Below are positions 1 through 10,300 of a DNA stretch of 64,000 nucleotides, in pieces; within the stretch, counting starts at the first letter, position 1; the number at the start of each line of letters is the position of its first letter. A program made the position numbers and the translations under genes. Below the pieces are notes generated by a model. It had not been told where the DNA came from and ran no database searches. It saw only the letters and a program-made list of their open reading frames with translations. Origin of the DNA: Anaeromyxobacter sp. Fw109-5 (GTDB lineage: Bacteria; Myxococcota; Myxococcia; Myxococcales; Anaeromyxobacteraceae); the NCBI RefSeq assembly GCF_000017505.1, contig NC_009675.1, forward strand, positions 806,001 to 870,000. The letters are read 5' to 3'.

Positions 1-1218
1 GAGAACGAGTACGTCGACGACGTCGAGGAGCAGGAGCTGGTGTACGGCGCCATCGACGGGATCGTCGGCAGGCTCGACCCGCACTCGGCGTTCATGCGGC
101 CGGACGTCTACCGTCAGCTGCGGGAGGACACGACGGGCGAGTTCGACGGGCTCGGCATCGAGGTGGCGATCCGGGAGGGCGTCCTCACGGTGGTGTCGCC
201 GCTCGCGGACTCGCCGGGCGAGCGCGCCGGGATCCGCCCCGGCGACCGGATCCTGGCCATCGACGGTGCCCCCACGAAGGAGATGCCGCCGGGCGAGGCG
301 ATCCGGCGGATGAAGGGGCCCGTCGGGACCCGGGCGACGCTGGAGGTGATGCGCGACGGATTCACGTCCCCGCAGTCCCTCACGCTCGTGCGCGATCGGG
401 TGCGGACGCAGAGCGTGGAGCTGCACGTCGCCGACGCCGAGCGGCGCTTCGCGCACGTGCGGGTGAAGGCGTTCCAGGAGCGGACGGAGCGGAGCGTTCG
501 CAAGGCGCTCGACGAGGCGCGCGCGCGGGTCGGCGGCGAGCTGCGCGGGCTGGTCCTGGATCTGCGGAGCAACCCCGGCGGCCTGCTCGACCAGGCGGTG
601 CGCGTCGCCGATCTGTTCCTGTCCTCCGGCGTGATCGTCACGACCGAGGGGCGCGACCGGCGCGACGTCCAGGTGGAGCGCGCCCGCGAGAAGGAGACCG
701 AGCCCCCCTACCCGGTGATCGTGCTCGTGAACAAAGGAACCGCCAGCGCCAGCGAGATCGTCGCCGGCGCGCTGCAGGACCACGGACGCGCGGTGATCCT
801 GGGGACGTCCACGTTCGGGAAGGGCTCGGTGCAGACGATCGTCGAGCTCGAGGACGGCTCCGGCCTGAAGCTGACGGTCGCCCGCTACTACACCCCGAAG
901 CACCGCTCCATCCAGGAGAAGGGCATCGCGCCCGATGTGGTGATCGAGGATGGCCCGCCCGTCGCTGCGGGTGGGAGCGCCGCGCCCGACGCCGCCCGCC
1001 CGCATGGGGTCCACGGCACCGGCACCCCACTCTCGGTCGCAGCTCCCCTCGGGGCGCCCGGCGAGGCGCCGCCCGGGGCGGATCGGGCGCTCCGCGCCGC
1101 CCTCGACCACCTGCGCGCGCTCGACGACCGGCCCGCGCGTCGCGCGGCGCCGCAGCGAAGCGCGACCGAGCCAGGGGGTTCCAGGGCGGCCGCTGCGGGC
1201 GAGCTCCCGGTGCGCTGA
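1..1218 (+). CDS. S41 C-terminal processing peptidase (CtpA/Prc family), 5' end missing
   Basis: The reading frame is open from base 1, so the N-terminus (signal peptide and start) lies outside the window; 405 residues are visible. A PDZ domain (about bases 160-420, with GIRPGDRILAIDG) is followed by the S41 protease fold. The catalytic Ser-Lys dyad of this family is present: the serine in GTASASE (codon at 745) and the lysine in FGKGSVQ (codon at 820), 25 residues apart as in Prc/CtpA. The last ~90 residues are Ala/Pro/Arg-rich and poorly conserved. Family members sit in the periplasm and trim C-termini of envelope proteins. A clear promoter follows the gene, so the next gene is probably a separate unit. 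Confidence 0.93.
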   Translation, partial: ENEYVDDVEEQELVYGAIDGIVGRLDPHSAFMRPDVYRQLREDTTGEFDGLGIEVAIREGVLTVVSPLADSPGERAGIRPGDRILAIDGAPTKEMPPGEAIRRMKGPVGTRATLEVMRDGFTSPQSLTLVRDRVRTQSVELHVADAERRFAHVRVKAFQERTERSVRKALDEARARVGGELRGLVLDLRSNPGGLLDQAVRVADLFLSSGVIVTTEGRDRRDVQVERAREKETEPPYPVIVLVNKGTASASEIVAGALQDHGRAVILGTSTFGKGSVQTIVELEDGSGLKLTVARYYTPKHRSIQEKGIAPDVVIEDGPPVAAGGSAAPDAARPHGVHGTGTPLSVAAPLGAPGEAPPGADRALRAALDHLRALDDRPARRAAPQRSATEPGGSRAAAAGELPVR

Positions 1219-1295
1219 GAGGCGCGTGGGTGAGGCGAGGTAACCTGCCTGGAGCGATCCCGTTTTCGCCAGTCGGGGCGCAGGTTTTGGTCTGA

Positions 1296-1323
1296 TTGAC
1301 TTCGCAGACGGGGAGGCTATAGT
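1296..1323 (+). promoter_or_regulatory. Sigma-70-type promoter for the GT2 gene
   Basis: TTGACT at 1296-1301 and TATAGT at 1318-1323 are separated by 16 bases, in a locally AT-richer intergenic stretch. This is close to the housekeeping consensus and would start transcription near 1330, about 60 bases before the downstream ATG. Read from sequence only. Confidence 0.65.
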
Positions 1324-1389
1324 CCGCCCGGTTTTCCAGGTCCCCGCCAGGGGAGCGAGCTCCCCGCCGCAGCCCGTACAAACGGACAG

Positions 1390-2895
1390 ATGAGCGCCAT
1401 CGAGCTATCGGTCGTCGTCGCCTACGCCCTCCTGCTGCTTCTCCTCTCGGTGTACGGCTCGCACCGGTACGCGATGGCGTACCTGTACTACCGGCACAAG
1501 TATCGGCTCCCCACGCCGAAGGGACGCTTCGAGCAGCTGCCGCGCGTCACGATCCAGCTGCCCATCTTCAACGAGATGTACGTGACGGAGCGGCTCATCG
1601 ACGCAGTCGCGAAGATGGACTACCCGCGCGACCTCCTCGAGATCCAGGTCCTCGACGACTCCACCGACGAGACGCAGGGCATCGCCCGCGCCTGCGTGGA
1701 CCGGCACCGCGCGTCGGGGCTCGACATCCACTACGTGCACCGCACCAACCGCCAGGGCTTCAAGGCGGGCGCGCTGGAGCACGGGCTGACGCTCGCGAAG
1801 GGCGAGCTGGTGGCGGTCTTCGACGCGGACTTCATCCCCGAGCCCGACTTCCTCCGCCGCACCGTGGACTTCTTCACGGACTCCCGGATCGGGATGGTCC
1901 AGACGCGCTGGGGGCACCTCAACCGCTCGTACTCGCTGCTCACCGAGGCCCAGGCGATCCTGCTCGACGGCCACTTCGTCATCGAGCACACCGCGCGGAA
2001 CCGCTCGGGCCGCTTCTTCAACTTCAACGGGACCGCCGGCATCTGGCGCCGCGAGGCGATCGCGAGCGGCGGCGGCTGGCAGCACGACACGCTCACCGAG
2101 GACCTCGACCTCTCGTACCGCGCGCAGATGAAGGGCTGGGAGTTCGTGTACCTCCCGCAGCTCGTCACGCCGGCCGAGGTCCCGGTGGAGATGAACGCGT
2201 TCAAGAGCCAGCAGCACCGCTGGGCGAAGGGCTCCATCCAGACCGCGCTCAAGCTCCTGCCGCTCATCCGCCGCGCCGACGTGCCGAAGGAGGTCAAGCG
2301 GGAGGCGTTCATGCACCTCACCGCGAACCTCGGCTACCTCATGATGATCCCGCTGGCGATCCTGCTGCCCATCACGGTCGTGGTGCGGGTCTCGCACGGC
2401 GCGCTCGAGGTGCTCTTCCTCGACCTGCCGTTCTTCGCGGCGGCGACCTTCAGCGTCGTGTTCTTCTACATGGCGAGCCAGCGCGAGCAGGGGAGGACGC
2501 GCTGGGAGCGGGTGAAGTACCTGCCCTTCGTCATGGCGCTCGGCATCGGGCTCGCAGTGAACCAGGCCCGCGCGGTGGTCGAGGCGCTCATGGGCTACGA
2601 GACCGCGTTCACCCGGACGCCCAAGCACGGGGTGAAGTCGGCGGGCGACTCGGTCGTGAAGAAGCGCTACAAGGCGGCGGTCACGTTCCAGCCCATCGTC
2701 GAGCTCGCGCTCGCCGCGTACATGACCTACGGCGTGGTGTACCTCCTCGAGCGCGGCGTCTACTACTCGCTGCCGTTCCTCGTGCTGTTCCAGGTCGGCT
2801 TCGGCTACGTCGGCCTCGCGAGCCTCTACGAGGGGGTGCGCGGCTATCTCGCCCGCTCCACCCGCCAGATGGCGCCGCAGCCGTCGGCCGAGTAG
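1390..2895 (+). CDS. Membrane GT2 glycosyltransferase, cellulose-synthase/glucosylceramide-synthase-like
   Basis: A 501-residue processive-type family 2 glycosyltransferase. One N-terminal membrane segment (residues ~4-25) precedes the catalytic domain, whose motifs appear in the expected order: DDSTDE (UDP-sugar binding), FDADF (metal-binding DxD), TEDLDL (catalytic base) and QQHRW (the QxxRW acceptor/processivity motif). Several hydrophobic segments follow from about residue 310 to the end. It probably adds a hexose to a lipid or extends a beta-linked polysaccharide at the cytoplasmic membrane, for example a glycolipid or mannan/glucan synthase. The substrate cannot be read from sequence. 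It has its own promoter and converges with the next gene. Confidence 0.88.
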   Translation: MSAIELSVVVAYALLLLLLSVYGSHRYAMAYLYYRHKYRLPTPKGRFEQLPRVTIQLPIFNEMYVTERLIDAVAKMDYPRDLLEIQVLDDSTDETQGIARACVDRHRASGLDIHYVHRTNRQGFKAGALEHGLTLAKGELVAVFDADFIPEPDFLRRTVDFFTDSRIGMVQTRWGHLNRSYSLLTEAQAILLDGHFVIEHTARNRSGRFFNFNGTAGIWRREAIASGGGWQHDTLTEDLDLSYRAQMKGWEFVYLPQLVTPAEVPVEMNAFKSQQHRWAKGSIQTALKLLPLIRRADVPKEVKREAFMHLTANLGYLMMIPLAILLPITVVVRVSHGALEVLFLDLPFFAAATFSVVFFYMASQREQGRTRWERVKYLPFVMALGIGLAVNQARAVVEALMGYETAFTRTPKHGVKSAGDSVVKKRYKAAVTFQPIVELALAAYMTYGVVYLLERGVYYSLPFLVLFQVGFGYVGLASLYEGVRGYLARSTRQMAPQPSAE

Positions 2896-2981
2896 CGAGG
2901 AGGGGGTCCTTCCGCGACGGCAGCGCCGCCGCCGACCGCAGCGATGCTCCAGCGGCCCGCTCGGCGCGCGCGCCGCGTGGG

Positions 2982-3518
2982 TCAGCGGACGTCCACGAGG
3001 AGCCGCTCGTACACGGCGACGCCGCCGTCGAGCCGCCCGATCCGGGCGAAGCCCACTCTGTCCCAGAACGCCTGGGCGCCGGGGTTCTCGTCGCCGACCG
3101 ACGCGCGCAGCGCGGTGAAGCCCGCCCGCTGGAGCACGTGCTCCAGCGCCGCGACCGTCTCCTCGCCGTAGCCGATGCCCTGGCACGACTCTCGGAAGAG
3201 GAGGAGCGCGACGTGCGCGACCCCCGGCTCGGGGTGGTGCAGGTACAGGTCGAGCACGCCGACCGCGGGGCCGCCGGCGTGCGGGACGAGGCAGAACACC
3301 TGCCTCGACTCGTCCGCCTCGGCGTCCTCGATGAGCCGCAGCGCCGCATCCGGCTCGGGCAGCCGGCCCTCCGTCAGCAGCCAGTAGTCGGGCGCGCCCT
3401 CGAGGCACGCCTGCAGCTCGACGGCGTGGGCCCGATCCGCGAGCTCCGCGCGCAGGCGCGGGCCGTCGAGTGAGGGGAGCTGCCGGCCCGGGCCGACCGG
3501 GGACGTGCGCGTCGCCAT
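2982..3518 (-). CDS. GNAT-family N-acetyltransferase
   Basis: A 178-residue protein with the GNAT fold. The acetyl-CoA-binding motif A region reads ESCQGIGYGEE (a Q/RxxGxG/A type loop), followed by motif B around NPGAQAFWDRVGF, typical of RimI-like and amino-acid/antibiotic-type acetyltransferases. I chose the ATG at 3518 because GAGG lies seven bases upstream; an in-frame upstream start at 3542 is possible. The acceptor substrate is unknown. The gene stands alone, converging with the GT2 gene on one side and followed upstream by a 170-base spacer in which I see nothing definite. Confidence 0.85.
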   Translation of the reverse strand: MATRTSPVGPGRQLPSLDGPRLRAELADRAHAVELQACLEGAPDYWLLTEGRLPEPDAALRLIEDAEADESRQVFCLVPHAGGPAVGVLDLYLHHPEPGVAHVALLLFRESCQGIGYGEETVAALEHVLQRAGFTALRASVGDENPGAQAFWDRVGFARIGRLDGGVAVYERLLVDVR

Positions 3519-3690
3519 GGATGGACCTCGCGACCCGGCCATAGCCCGACCCCGCGGCGCCGGTCAAGGATAGCCGGGGGGCTATTCGCGGAGCCCGCTT
3601 GGTCTGAGTCGCGTAGCGAGGCGCACGATGGCGTCGGCGCAGCCAGCCAGCGAGCGCCGCAGTAGCGAATCAGGCCAGGTGGTCTCCGCC

Positions 3691-4713
3691 TTAGCCGCCG
3701 GACGGCCCTGCGCCGCCACGCGCGGCGCTCCCCGCGGCCTGGCCGGCCGAGCGCCGCGCGGCGGCGGACTCCCGCGCCCGGTCGCGCCAGGACAGGACCA
3801 GGCCGACCGGCGAGGCGGCGGCCCAGAGCAGCTTCAGCGGCGGCGTGGCGAGCGGCGCGACCTGCGTCCGCACGGGATCGCCGGCGAGGAACGAGAAGCG
3901 CGCGTAGTGGATCGCCAGCTTGAGGAGCTCGAGCGGTGCGACGGTGAGCCACGCCCGATCCTCGTACAGCCGCTGCGCGTACCAGGCGCGGAAGCGCGTC
4001 CAGCCCCGCGGCGAGGTGCGCGTCAGCTGGTCCTCGCCGCCGCGGTGGTAGATCCGCAGCAGCTCGTTCACGTGGCGCGTCACGTAGCGGCGGGAGATGG
4101 CGCGCCACACGACCTCCTCCGGGACGTGCCGCGTGCCGTGCTGGACGGGGAAAGGGAACTCCCGGAACGCGCTCGTGCGGTGGAAGCCCCACTTCTCGCC
4201 GCGCAAGGCATATCGGTAGTGGATGTCCCACCACCCCGCGTCCAGCGGATCGCGCGGGAACGGGTCGCCGATGAGCTCGCCGCGCTCGTCGCCGCACAGC
4301 GCCGTCACGCCGCTGAAGCGGTGACGCTCGCCCTCCGGGATGGCCCGCCAGTGGTGCCAGAACCGCTCCAGCGCATGCGCCGGAAACGCGTCGTCGGAGT
4401 CGGCGATGAGGAAGAGCTCGCCGCGCGCCTCTCGAACTCCGCGGTTCGTCGCCGCCGCCTTCCCGGCGTTCGGCTGCCAGAAGTATCGGATGGCGAAGTC
4501 CGCGGAGGCCGCCCACCCGCTCACGAGCGCGCGCGTGCCGTCCCGGGAGCCGTCGTCGACGACGACCCACTCGAAGTCGCGGAAGGTCTGGGCCGCCAGG
4601 CTGTCCCGCACGCGCTGCAGCGTGTGGGCGCGGTCGTAGGTGGGCGTGAAGACCGTGAACGCCGGGGCGCGCGGTGGGTCGTCTCGCGGGTCGGTCGCCT
4701 GGGGCACGCCCAA
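3691..4713 (-). CDS. Soluble GT2 (GT-A fold) glycosyltransferase
   Basis: About 340 residues, a non-processive family 2 glycosyltransferase. The N-terminus has the classic nucleotide-binding start (FTVFTPTYDR), then VVVDDGSRDGT and the DxD-like DSDDAF near residue 110, all expected for GT-A enzymes using an NDP-sugar. There is no transmembrane segment, unlike the other GT2 gene. The C-terminal ~60 residues are Ala/Gly-rich. The start is uncertain: TTG at 4713 or GTG at 4707 both keep the conserved core. Likely role is addition of a sugar to a surface polysaccharide or glycoprotein; no neighbouring pathway genes narrow this down. Confidence 0.85.
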   Translation of the reverse strand: MGVPQATDPRDDPPRAPAFTVFTPTYDRAHTLQRVRDSLAAQTFRDFEWVVVDDGSRDGTRALVSGWAASADFAIRYFWQPNAGKAAATNRGVREARGELFLIADSDDAFPAHALERFWHHWRAIPEGERHRFSGVTALCGDERGELIGDPFPRDPLDAGWWDIHYRYALRGEKWGFHRTSAFREFPFPVQHGTRHVPEEVVWRAISRRYVTRHVNELLRIYHRGGEDQLTRTSPRGWTRFRAWYAQRLYEDRAWLTVAPLELLKLAIHYARFSFLAGDPVRTQVAPLATPPLKLLWAAASPVGLVLSWRDRARESAAARRSAGQAAGSAARGGAGPSGG

Positions 4714-4791
4714 ACATTCGGCTGGAGATCGCGCGGGGCATGGGCGCGCGATGGGGGGCCGGGCGGGGGGACGAGCGCCGACCGCGGCGGC

Positions 4792-5496
4792 TCAACCCAG
4801 CAGCAAGCGCAGCGCCGCCGGATCGGCGAGGGTGGGGGAGACGTGATCGGCGCCGCAAGCCGCGAGCTCGTCCGCCGCGTACCGTCCGGTCGCCACCGCG
4901 AGCACCGGGCAGCCGACGTGCCGGGCGGCCGCGACGTCGCGCGGCGTGTCCCCCACCACGAGCGCCTCGCGGGCGTGCACGGTGCGCCCGAGGCGCGCGG
5001 AGGCGCGGGCGAGGGCCGCCGCCACGACGCGCTCGCGCGCCTCGCCGTCGTGGGCGAACCCGGCGATCGCCCGGGGGCCCCAGTCGAAGTAGCCGTCGAG
5101 CCCGCCGCGGGCGAGCTTCACGCGAGCGCCGCCGGCGACGTTCCCGGTGCAGAGGCCGAACGGGAGGGCGCGCGCGCGGAGCGCCTCGAGGAGCGCCGTC
5201 ACGCCGGGCAGCACCTCGTAGCGGGGATCAGCGATCTCCTCGCGCAGGTGCGCGAGGTAGCGCTCGAGGACGCCGTCGCAGGCGGCGTCGCTGAACGGGT
5301 GCCCGAGCAGCCCGAGCGCCTCGCGCACGATGAGCCGGTCGGTCATGCCGTCCAGGCGCAGCCCGGCGAGGCGGCCGGCGAGGGCGCCGCAGCGCTCCTC
5401 GAGCGCGCGCTCCAGGGCGCGCCGCCCGGCCCCGCCCGCAGACACGAGCGTGCCGTCGATGTCGAACAGCACGACTGCGAAGGGTTCCAGGTGCAT
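4792..5496 (-). CDS. HAD-superfamily phosphatase (phosphoglycolate-phosphatase-like)
   Basis: A 234-residue haloacid-dehalogenase-type hydrolase. Motif I is FDIDGT near residue 11 (nucleophile Asp and general acid Asp). Motif II is CTGN, motif III a conserved Lys/Arg stretch (RVKLARGG), and motif IV GDTPRDV. An alpha-helical cap between motif I and II matches subfamily IA, the group containing Gph and beta-phosphoglucomutase. It is most likely a small-molecule phosphomonoesterase; the substrate is not determined. It is the gene after ftsY on the same strand, but the ~200 bases between them are filled with hairpins of a repeat element. Confidence 0.87.
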   Translation of the reverse strand: MHLEPFAVVLFDIDGTLVSAGGAGRRALERALEERCGALAGRLAGLRLDGMTDRLIVREALGLLGHPFSDAACDGVLERYLAHLREEIADPRYEVLPGVTALLEALRARALPFGLCTGNVAGGARVKLARGGLDGYFDWGPRAIAGFAHDGEARERVVAAALARASARLGRTVHAREALVVGDTPRDVAAARHVGCPVLAVATGRYAADELAACGADHVSPTLADPAALRLLLG

Positions 5497-5553
5497 GTCG
5501 TAAGCTAGGCCATTCGTGAAGGGTCCGCGACTCTGTAGAGGCTCACAGCGGGA

Positions 5554-5704
5554 GGGCCCCGCGCGACCGCGCGGGAGGGGCGAAGCCCCTCCGGCGGGGA
5601 ACCTGCGCGCACCCGCGACAGCGGGCGCGCAGGTTCACGGGCCCCGCCGAGCAGGGGTGGGGCCCCAGCGGCTCCGCCGCTGGGGCGGGGACGCAGTCCC
5701 CGTC
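5554..5704. repeat. Hairpin-rich intergenic repeat, copy A (conserved core 5639-5704)
   Basis: Almost all of this spacer between ftsY and the HAD gene can fold. The 66-base core at 5639-5704 contains a 10-bp stem with loop TCC (CCCCAGCGGC/GCCGCTGGGG) and a 6-bp stem with loop GCA (GGGGAC/GTCCCC). A core of identical length and architecture recurs at 53611-53676. Just upstream lies an 11-bp hairpin at 5600-5635 (AACCTGCGCGC/GCGCGCAGGTT). At 5558-5592 is a shorter related unit with an 8-bp stem and an AGGGGC-GAA-GCCCCT hairpin. The core touches the ftsY stop codon. No open reading frame or transposase is visible. It is probably a REP- or MITE-like dispersed element. Confidence 0.75.
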
Positions 5705-7101
5705 TAATCAAAGAGCGCCCGCACGAACTCCGCGGGCACGAAGGCCTTCAGGTCCGCCACGCTCTCGCCCACGCCGACGTAGCGCACGGGGATCCCGAGC
5801 TCGTCGCAGATGCCGATGATGACGCCGCCCTTGGCGGTGCCGTCGATCTTGGTGAGCACGATCCCGGTGACGCCGAGCGCCTCGTGGAACTGGCGCGCCT
5901 GGGCGATGGCGTTCTGGCCGTTCGTCGAGTCGAGCACGAGCAGCACCTCGTGCGGCGCCCCGTCCACGGCCTTGCCGATGACGCGCTTCACCTTCTTGAG
6001 CTCCTCCATGAGCGGCGCCTTCGTGTGGAGCCGGCCGGCGGTGTCGCACAGCACCACGTCGGCGCCGTCCTGGGCGCCGCGCTGCACCGCCTCGAAGCAC
6101 ACGCTGGCCGGGTCGGCGCCCTCCTTGCCGCGGACGATCGGCGCGCCGACGCGCTCCGCCCAGATCTCGAGCTGCTCGCCGGCGGCGGCGCGGAACGTGT
6201 CGCCCGCGCCGAGGAGGACCCGCTTCCCCTCGGCCTGGAGCTTGGAGGCCAGCTTGCCGATGGTCGTCGTCTTGCCCGACCCGTTCACGCCCACCACCAT
6301 GACCACCCAGGGCCGTGCCGGCCCGAGCTCCAGCGGCCGCGCGGCGGCGGGCTGGCCGTCCAGCGCCAGGATGCGCGCGATCTCCTCGCGCAGCGCGTCC
6401 TTCAGGCGCTCCGGATCCGACAGCTCCTTGCGGCGGACGCGCTCGCGCGCCGACTCGAGCAGCCGCGTCGCCGTGCGCACTCCGATGTCGGCCGTGAAGA
6501 GGACCTCCTCGAGGTCGGCCAGCACCGCGTCGTCGACCAGCTTCCCGCCCGAGAAGAGGGCGTTCAGCCGCGCCATGAAGCCGCCGCGGGTCTTCTCCAG
6601 CCCGGCGGCGAGCGTCTTGCCCGCCTCGGCCTCGGCGCGGCGGCGGCGCTCCTCCTCCTCGCGGCGCCGCTCCTCCTCCGCCTCGCGCGCGGCCCGCGCG
6701 GCCTCCTCCCGCGCCCGGGCCTCCGCCTCCTCGCGCTCCTGGCGCCGGCGCTCGCGCTCGAGCCGCTCCGCCTCCTTCTTGCGGCGGTACTCCTCCTTGC
6801 GGCGCGCCTCCTCCGCCTCGCGCCCGGCGCGGTCCGCCGGGGGCGCCGGGGGCGGCGCCGGCACCCGCGCCGGCGGTGGGGCGGGCGGCGGGAGCTTCGC
6901 GGACGGGGGCGGCAGCGCCTCGGGGCCTGCGCGGAGCTCGCGCTCCGCGGACGGCGCGGACGGGCCGGGCGGCGGCCTGCGCCGCCGCGCGAGCCGGATC
7001 GCGGCGACGAGCAGGAGCAGGACCAGCAGCGCGGCGATCGCGATCGCGATGCGTTCGTTCGGCGTCAGCGACTCGAGGAAGGCTTGAAGGCGCGGCGGCA
7101 C
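5704..7101 (-). CDS. ftsY: Signal recognition particle receptor FtsY
   Basis: A 465-residue SRP GTPase that docks SRP-ribosome complexes at the cytoplasmic membrane. The C-terminal NG domain shows all GTPase motifs: G1 [22 protein letters not shown]3 DTAGR and G4 [10 protein letters not shown]. The N-terminus has one predicted transmembrane helix (residues ~16-36), then a long charged Arg/Glu and Pro-rich linker (residues ~40-165) standing in for the acidic A domain. This is therefore a membrane-anchored FtsY rather than the peripheral E. coli type. The GTG start at 7101 has AGGGAG eight bases upstream. A strong promoter precedes it. The stop overlaps the end of the hairpin repeat by one base. 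Confidence 0.97.
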   Translation of the reverse strand: MPPRLQAFLESLTPNERIAIAIAALLVLLLLVAAIRLARRRRPPPGPSAPSAERELRAGPEALPPPSAKLPPPAPPPARVPAPPPAPPADRAGREAEEARRKEEYRRKKEAERLERERRRQEREEAEARAREEAARAAREAEEERRREEEERRRRAEAEAGKTLAAGLEKTRGGFMARLNALFSGGKLVDDAVLADLEEVLFTADIGVRTATRLLESARERVRRKELSDPERLKDALREEIARILALDGQPAAARPLELGPARPWVVMVVGVNGSGKTTTIGKLASKLQAEGKRVLLGAGDTFRAAAGEQLEIWAERVGAPIVRGKEGADPASVCFEAVQRGAQDGADVVLCDTAGRLHTKAPLMEELKKVKRVIGKAVDGAPHEVLLVLDSTNGQNAIAQARQFHEALGVTGIVLTKIDGTAKGGVIIGICDELGIPVRYVGVGESVADLKAFVPAEFVRALFD

Positions 7102-7127
7102 GCAGGAACTCCCTTGAGATTCGGCAC

Positions 7128-7157
7128 TCTATAGAGGCCGCTGGAACGCTGTGTCAA
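7128..7157 (-). promoter_or_regulatory. Sigma-70-type promoter for ftsY
   Basis: On the minus strand, a perfect TTGACA (plus coordinates 7152-7157) is followed after 17-18 bases by CTATAGA (TATAGA at 7128-7133). Transcription would begin about 20 bases before the ftsY GTG. So ftsY has its own promoter downstream of smc, although both read the same way. The rest of the 250-base smc-ftsY spacer shows only an imperfect inverted repeat (GTCCCGT near 7188 against ACGGGAC near 7218). Confidence 0.65.
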
Positions 7158-7351
7158 TGAACGCGAGCCCAAGCGCGAGGCCCCCGTCGTCCCGTACGCA
7201 CCTCGTGGTGGGTTCCGGACGGGACACGAGGCGAAGGAGCCCGGAGCCGAGGCGGGCACCCGCAGCGACGCGCGCCGAGGCGTACTGCTTCCGTACGCCG
7301 CAGGCGCAAGGAGCGAGGACGCCCGCCGCAGGCCCGGGATCGTTCGCCGAG

Positions 7352-10300
7352 CTAGGCCGCCGCGGCCTCCTTGGTGCGCTCCGAAAGCCTCACCGAGACC
7401 AGCTTGGAGACGCCCGGCTCCTGCATGGTCACGCCGTACAGCGTGTCGACCATCTCCATCGTCCGCTTGTTGTGCGTGATGAGGATGAACTGCGACGTCT
7501 TGGACATCTCCTTCACCATGTCGTTGTAGCGGCCGACGTTCGCGTCGTCGAGCGGCGCGTCGACCTCGTCGAGGAGGCAGAACGGGGTCGGCTTGATGAG
7601 GAAGATGGCGAAGATGAGCGAGACGGCGGTGAGGGCCTTCTCGCCGCCGGAGAGCAGGTTCACGCTCTGCAGCTTCTTGCCGGGGGGCTGGGAGAAGATC
7701 TCCACCCCCGGCTCGCCCTCCCCGTCGGCCTGCGTGAGCACGAGGCCGGCGCGGCCGCCGTTGAAGAGGCGCGGGAACACCGCCTGGAACTTCTCGTTCA
7801 CCCGGTCGAAGGTCTCCTGGAACCGCTCTCGCGAGGCGCGGTTGATCTTCACGATGGCGGACTTCAGATCCGCGAGCGACCGCTCGAGGTCCGCCTTCTG
7901 CGCGCTCATGAACTCGTGGCGCTTGAAGAGGTCGTCGTACTCCTCGATGGCGGTGAGGTTGATGGCGCCCATCCGGTCGGCCTGCGACTTGAGCTCCTCG
8001 AGCTTCTCGCGCTCGGCGTCGCCGGGCGGCCGCTCCAGGTGGAAGCGCGCGACCTCCCAGCGGAGCTCGGCCTGGCAACGCTCGCGCGTCTGCTCCTCGA
8101 GGTGGCTGAGCGCGAGGGCCTGTTCGCGGGCGGTGAGCGCCGCCTCCGAGATGGCGGCGCGGGCCGCCTCGAGCCGGCCGCGCAGCTCGCGGGCCTCCGC
8201 CTCGCGGGCGCGCGACGCGACGGCGCGGCCCTCGTGCTCCGCCCGCGCGCGCGCGAGCTCCTCGCGCATGGCGGCGAGGTCCTGCGAGAGGCGATCGAGA
8301 TCGACGCGGGTGCCGTCCAGGCGGCCCCGGAGCTCCGCCGCGCGCGCGTTGGCCTCGGACAGGGCCGCGAACAGCCGCGCCCGCCGCTCGTCCACCTCGC
8401 GCCGCGCGTCGTCGATCCGCTTCAGCGCGGCGCCGATGCCCTCGCGGCGCTCGGCGTCCGCCGCGACCTTCACCTTCAGGTTCATCAGCTCGGCGGTGAG
8501 GACGTCGCCGCGCTGGCGGGTGAGCTCGAGCCGCTCCACCGCGTCGCGGGCGCGCTCCTCCGCGCGCGAGGCCTCCGCCTCCGCCGTCGCCGCCGCGACC
8601 CGGTGGTCCTCCTCCTCGCGCGAGAGGGCGCCGAGCGTGTCCTCGAGCTGAGAGCGCTCCAGCTCGAGCGCCCCCATGCGCTCGCCGACGCGCTCGAGCT
8701 CCTCGCCCACGCGGGCGAGGTCCTTCTCCTGATCGAGGAGGGCGAGCTCCTTCTCGCGGCCGTCCTTGTCGAGGCTCTTCAGCGCGGCCTCGAGCTGGAG
8801 CAGGCGCGCCTGGAGCGTGCGGTGACGCTCCTGGGCGAGCGAGAAGTCGGCCTCGAAGGCGCGGACGACGTCCTCGAGCTCCTGCGCCTCGCGGCGGCGC
8901 TGCAGCGCGCCGTGGCCCTCGCCCTCGAGCGGGCCGCCGGTGACGACGCCGTAGGGATCGAGCACCTCCCCGTCGAGGGTCACGAGGGTCCGCTTCTCGC
9001 CGCTCTGCTGCCAGAGCTCGAGCGCGGCGGGGAGGTCGCGCACGATGAGCGCGTCGCCGAGCAGGAACCGGACGACCTTCTCGTAGGACGGCTCGAAGCG
9101 GATGACGTCGAGGCAGCTCGCCACCACGCCCGGGTGGCCGAGGTCGGCCGCCGCCGCGCCCGGGGTCGCCTCCCGCAGGCGCGCCATGGGGATGAGCGAG
9201 GCGCGGCCCTCCGCCGCCGTCTTGAGGTAGTCGATGGCCTCGACGCCCTGCGAGTGGCTCTCGACGATGACGTACTGGAGCCGCTCGCCGAGCACCGCCT
9301 CGATGGCGTTCTCGTACTCGGCGGGCGCGGAGACGACGTCGGCCACGAGGCCGAAGACGCCGCGGTCGCGCGCCTCGGCCTGGCCGGCGCGCGTCATGAG
9401 GCTCCGCACGCCGCGGCCGTAGCCCTCGTAGTTGCGGACGATCTCGAGGAGGCTGTTGAGGCGCGAGCGCTTCTCGGCGAGCTCCTCCCGGAGCGTGATG
9501 AGCCGCGCCTCGTTCTGGATGAACTCGGCGCGGGTGCGCTCGAGCATCTCCTCCTGCGCGCCGCGCTGCTCGTCGAGGCGCAGCTTGAGCTGGCGCGTCT
9601 GGCCGAGCTTCTCGACGAAGCGCGAGCGCGAGCCGTCGAGCTGCGAGGTGCGCTGCGCGAGGTCGTCGGCCTCGCCGCGGTTCTTCTGGATGCGGCCGCG
9701 GAGGTCGAGCCGCTGGCGCTCGATCTGCGCGAGCTGGCTCTTGTGGGAGGTCGCCTCGGACAGCGCGGCGGCCGCGGCGGCGCGCGACCGATCCGCCTCG
9801 CCCTGCAGCGCGCCCTGCTCGCGGCCGGCGTCGCGGAGGGCCGCCTCGGCGTCCACGAGGCGGGTCTCGTCGGTGCTGACGAGCGACTGGAGATCCTCGC
9901 GCTGCTGGAGGAGCGTCTCGCGCTCCTGCGAGAGCGCCTCGGCCTGGGCCTTCAGCGCCTCGACCTCGGCGGCCTGCGCCCGCGTCCGCTCGGCGATCTG
10001 CTCGAGCTCGCGGGCCGCCGCCTCGACGGAGACCTCCGAGACCCGCGCCTGGCTCTCGAGCGCGTGCTCGCGCCCGGTGAGGTCGCCGACGCGCGCCTCG
10101 CTCTCGGCGAGCAGGGCCCGGTCGCCGTCGAGCGCCCCGTCGAGCTCGGCCAGCCGCGCGGCGGCCTCCGCCTCCTCGGCCTTGTGCGTCGCGTGCCGCT
10201 CCTCGGCGGCCCGGCGGGTGGCGGTGAGCTCCAGGTACCGCGCCGCGGCGGAGCGGAGCTCGAGCTCGCGGATCTGGCCGCGGAGCGCCTTGTACTTCTC

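Noticed and set aside
1405..3567. Long antisense frame opposite the GT2 and GNAT genes (and similar very long antisense frames opposite smc, gspD, ftsY and others)
   Set aside because: At this GC content stops are rare in shadow frames. Translations are Arg/Ala/Gly/Pro-rich without family motifs, while the opposite strand carries complete, motif-bearing proteins.
7158..7351. Small gene or repeat in the smc-ftsY spacer
   Set aside because: Only a 7-bp imperfect inverted repeat and GC-rich sequence are seen. There is no frame with a ribosome site and no match to the hairpin repeat core.
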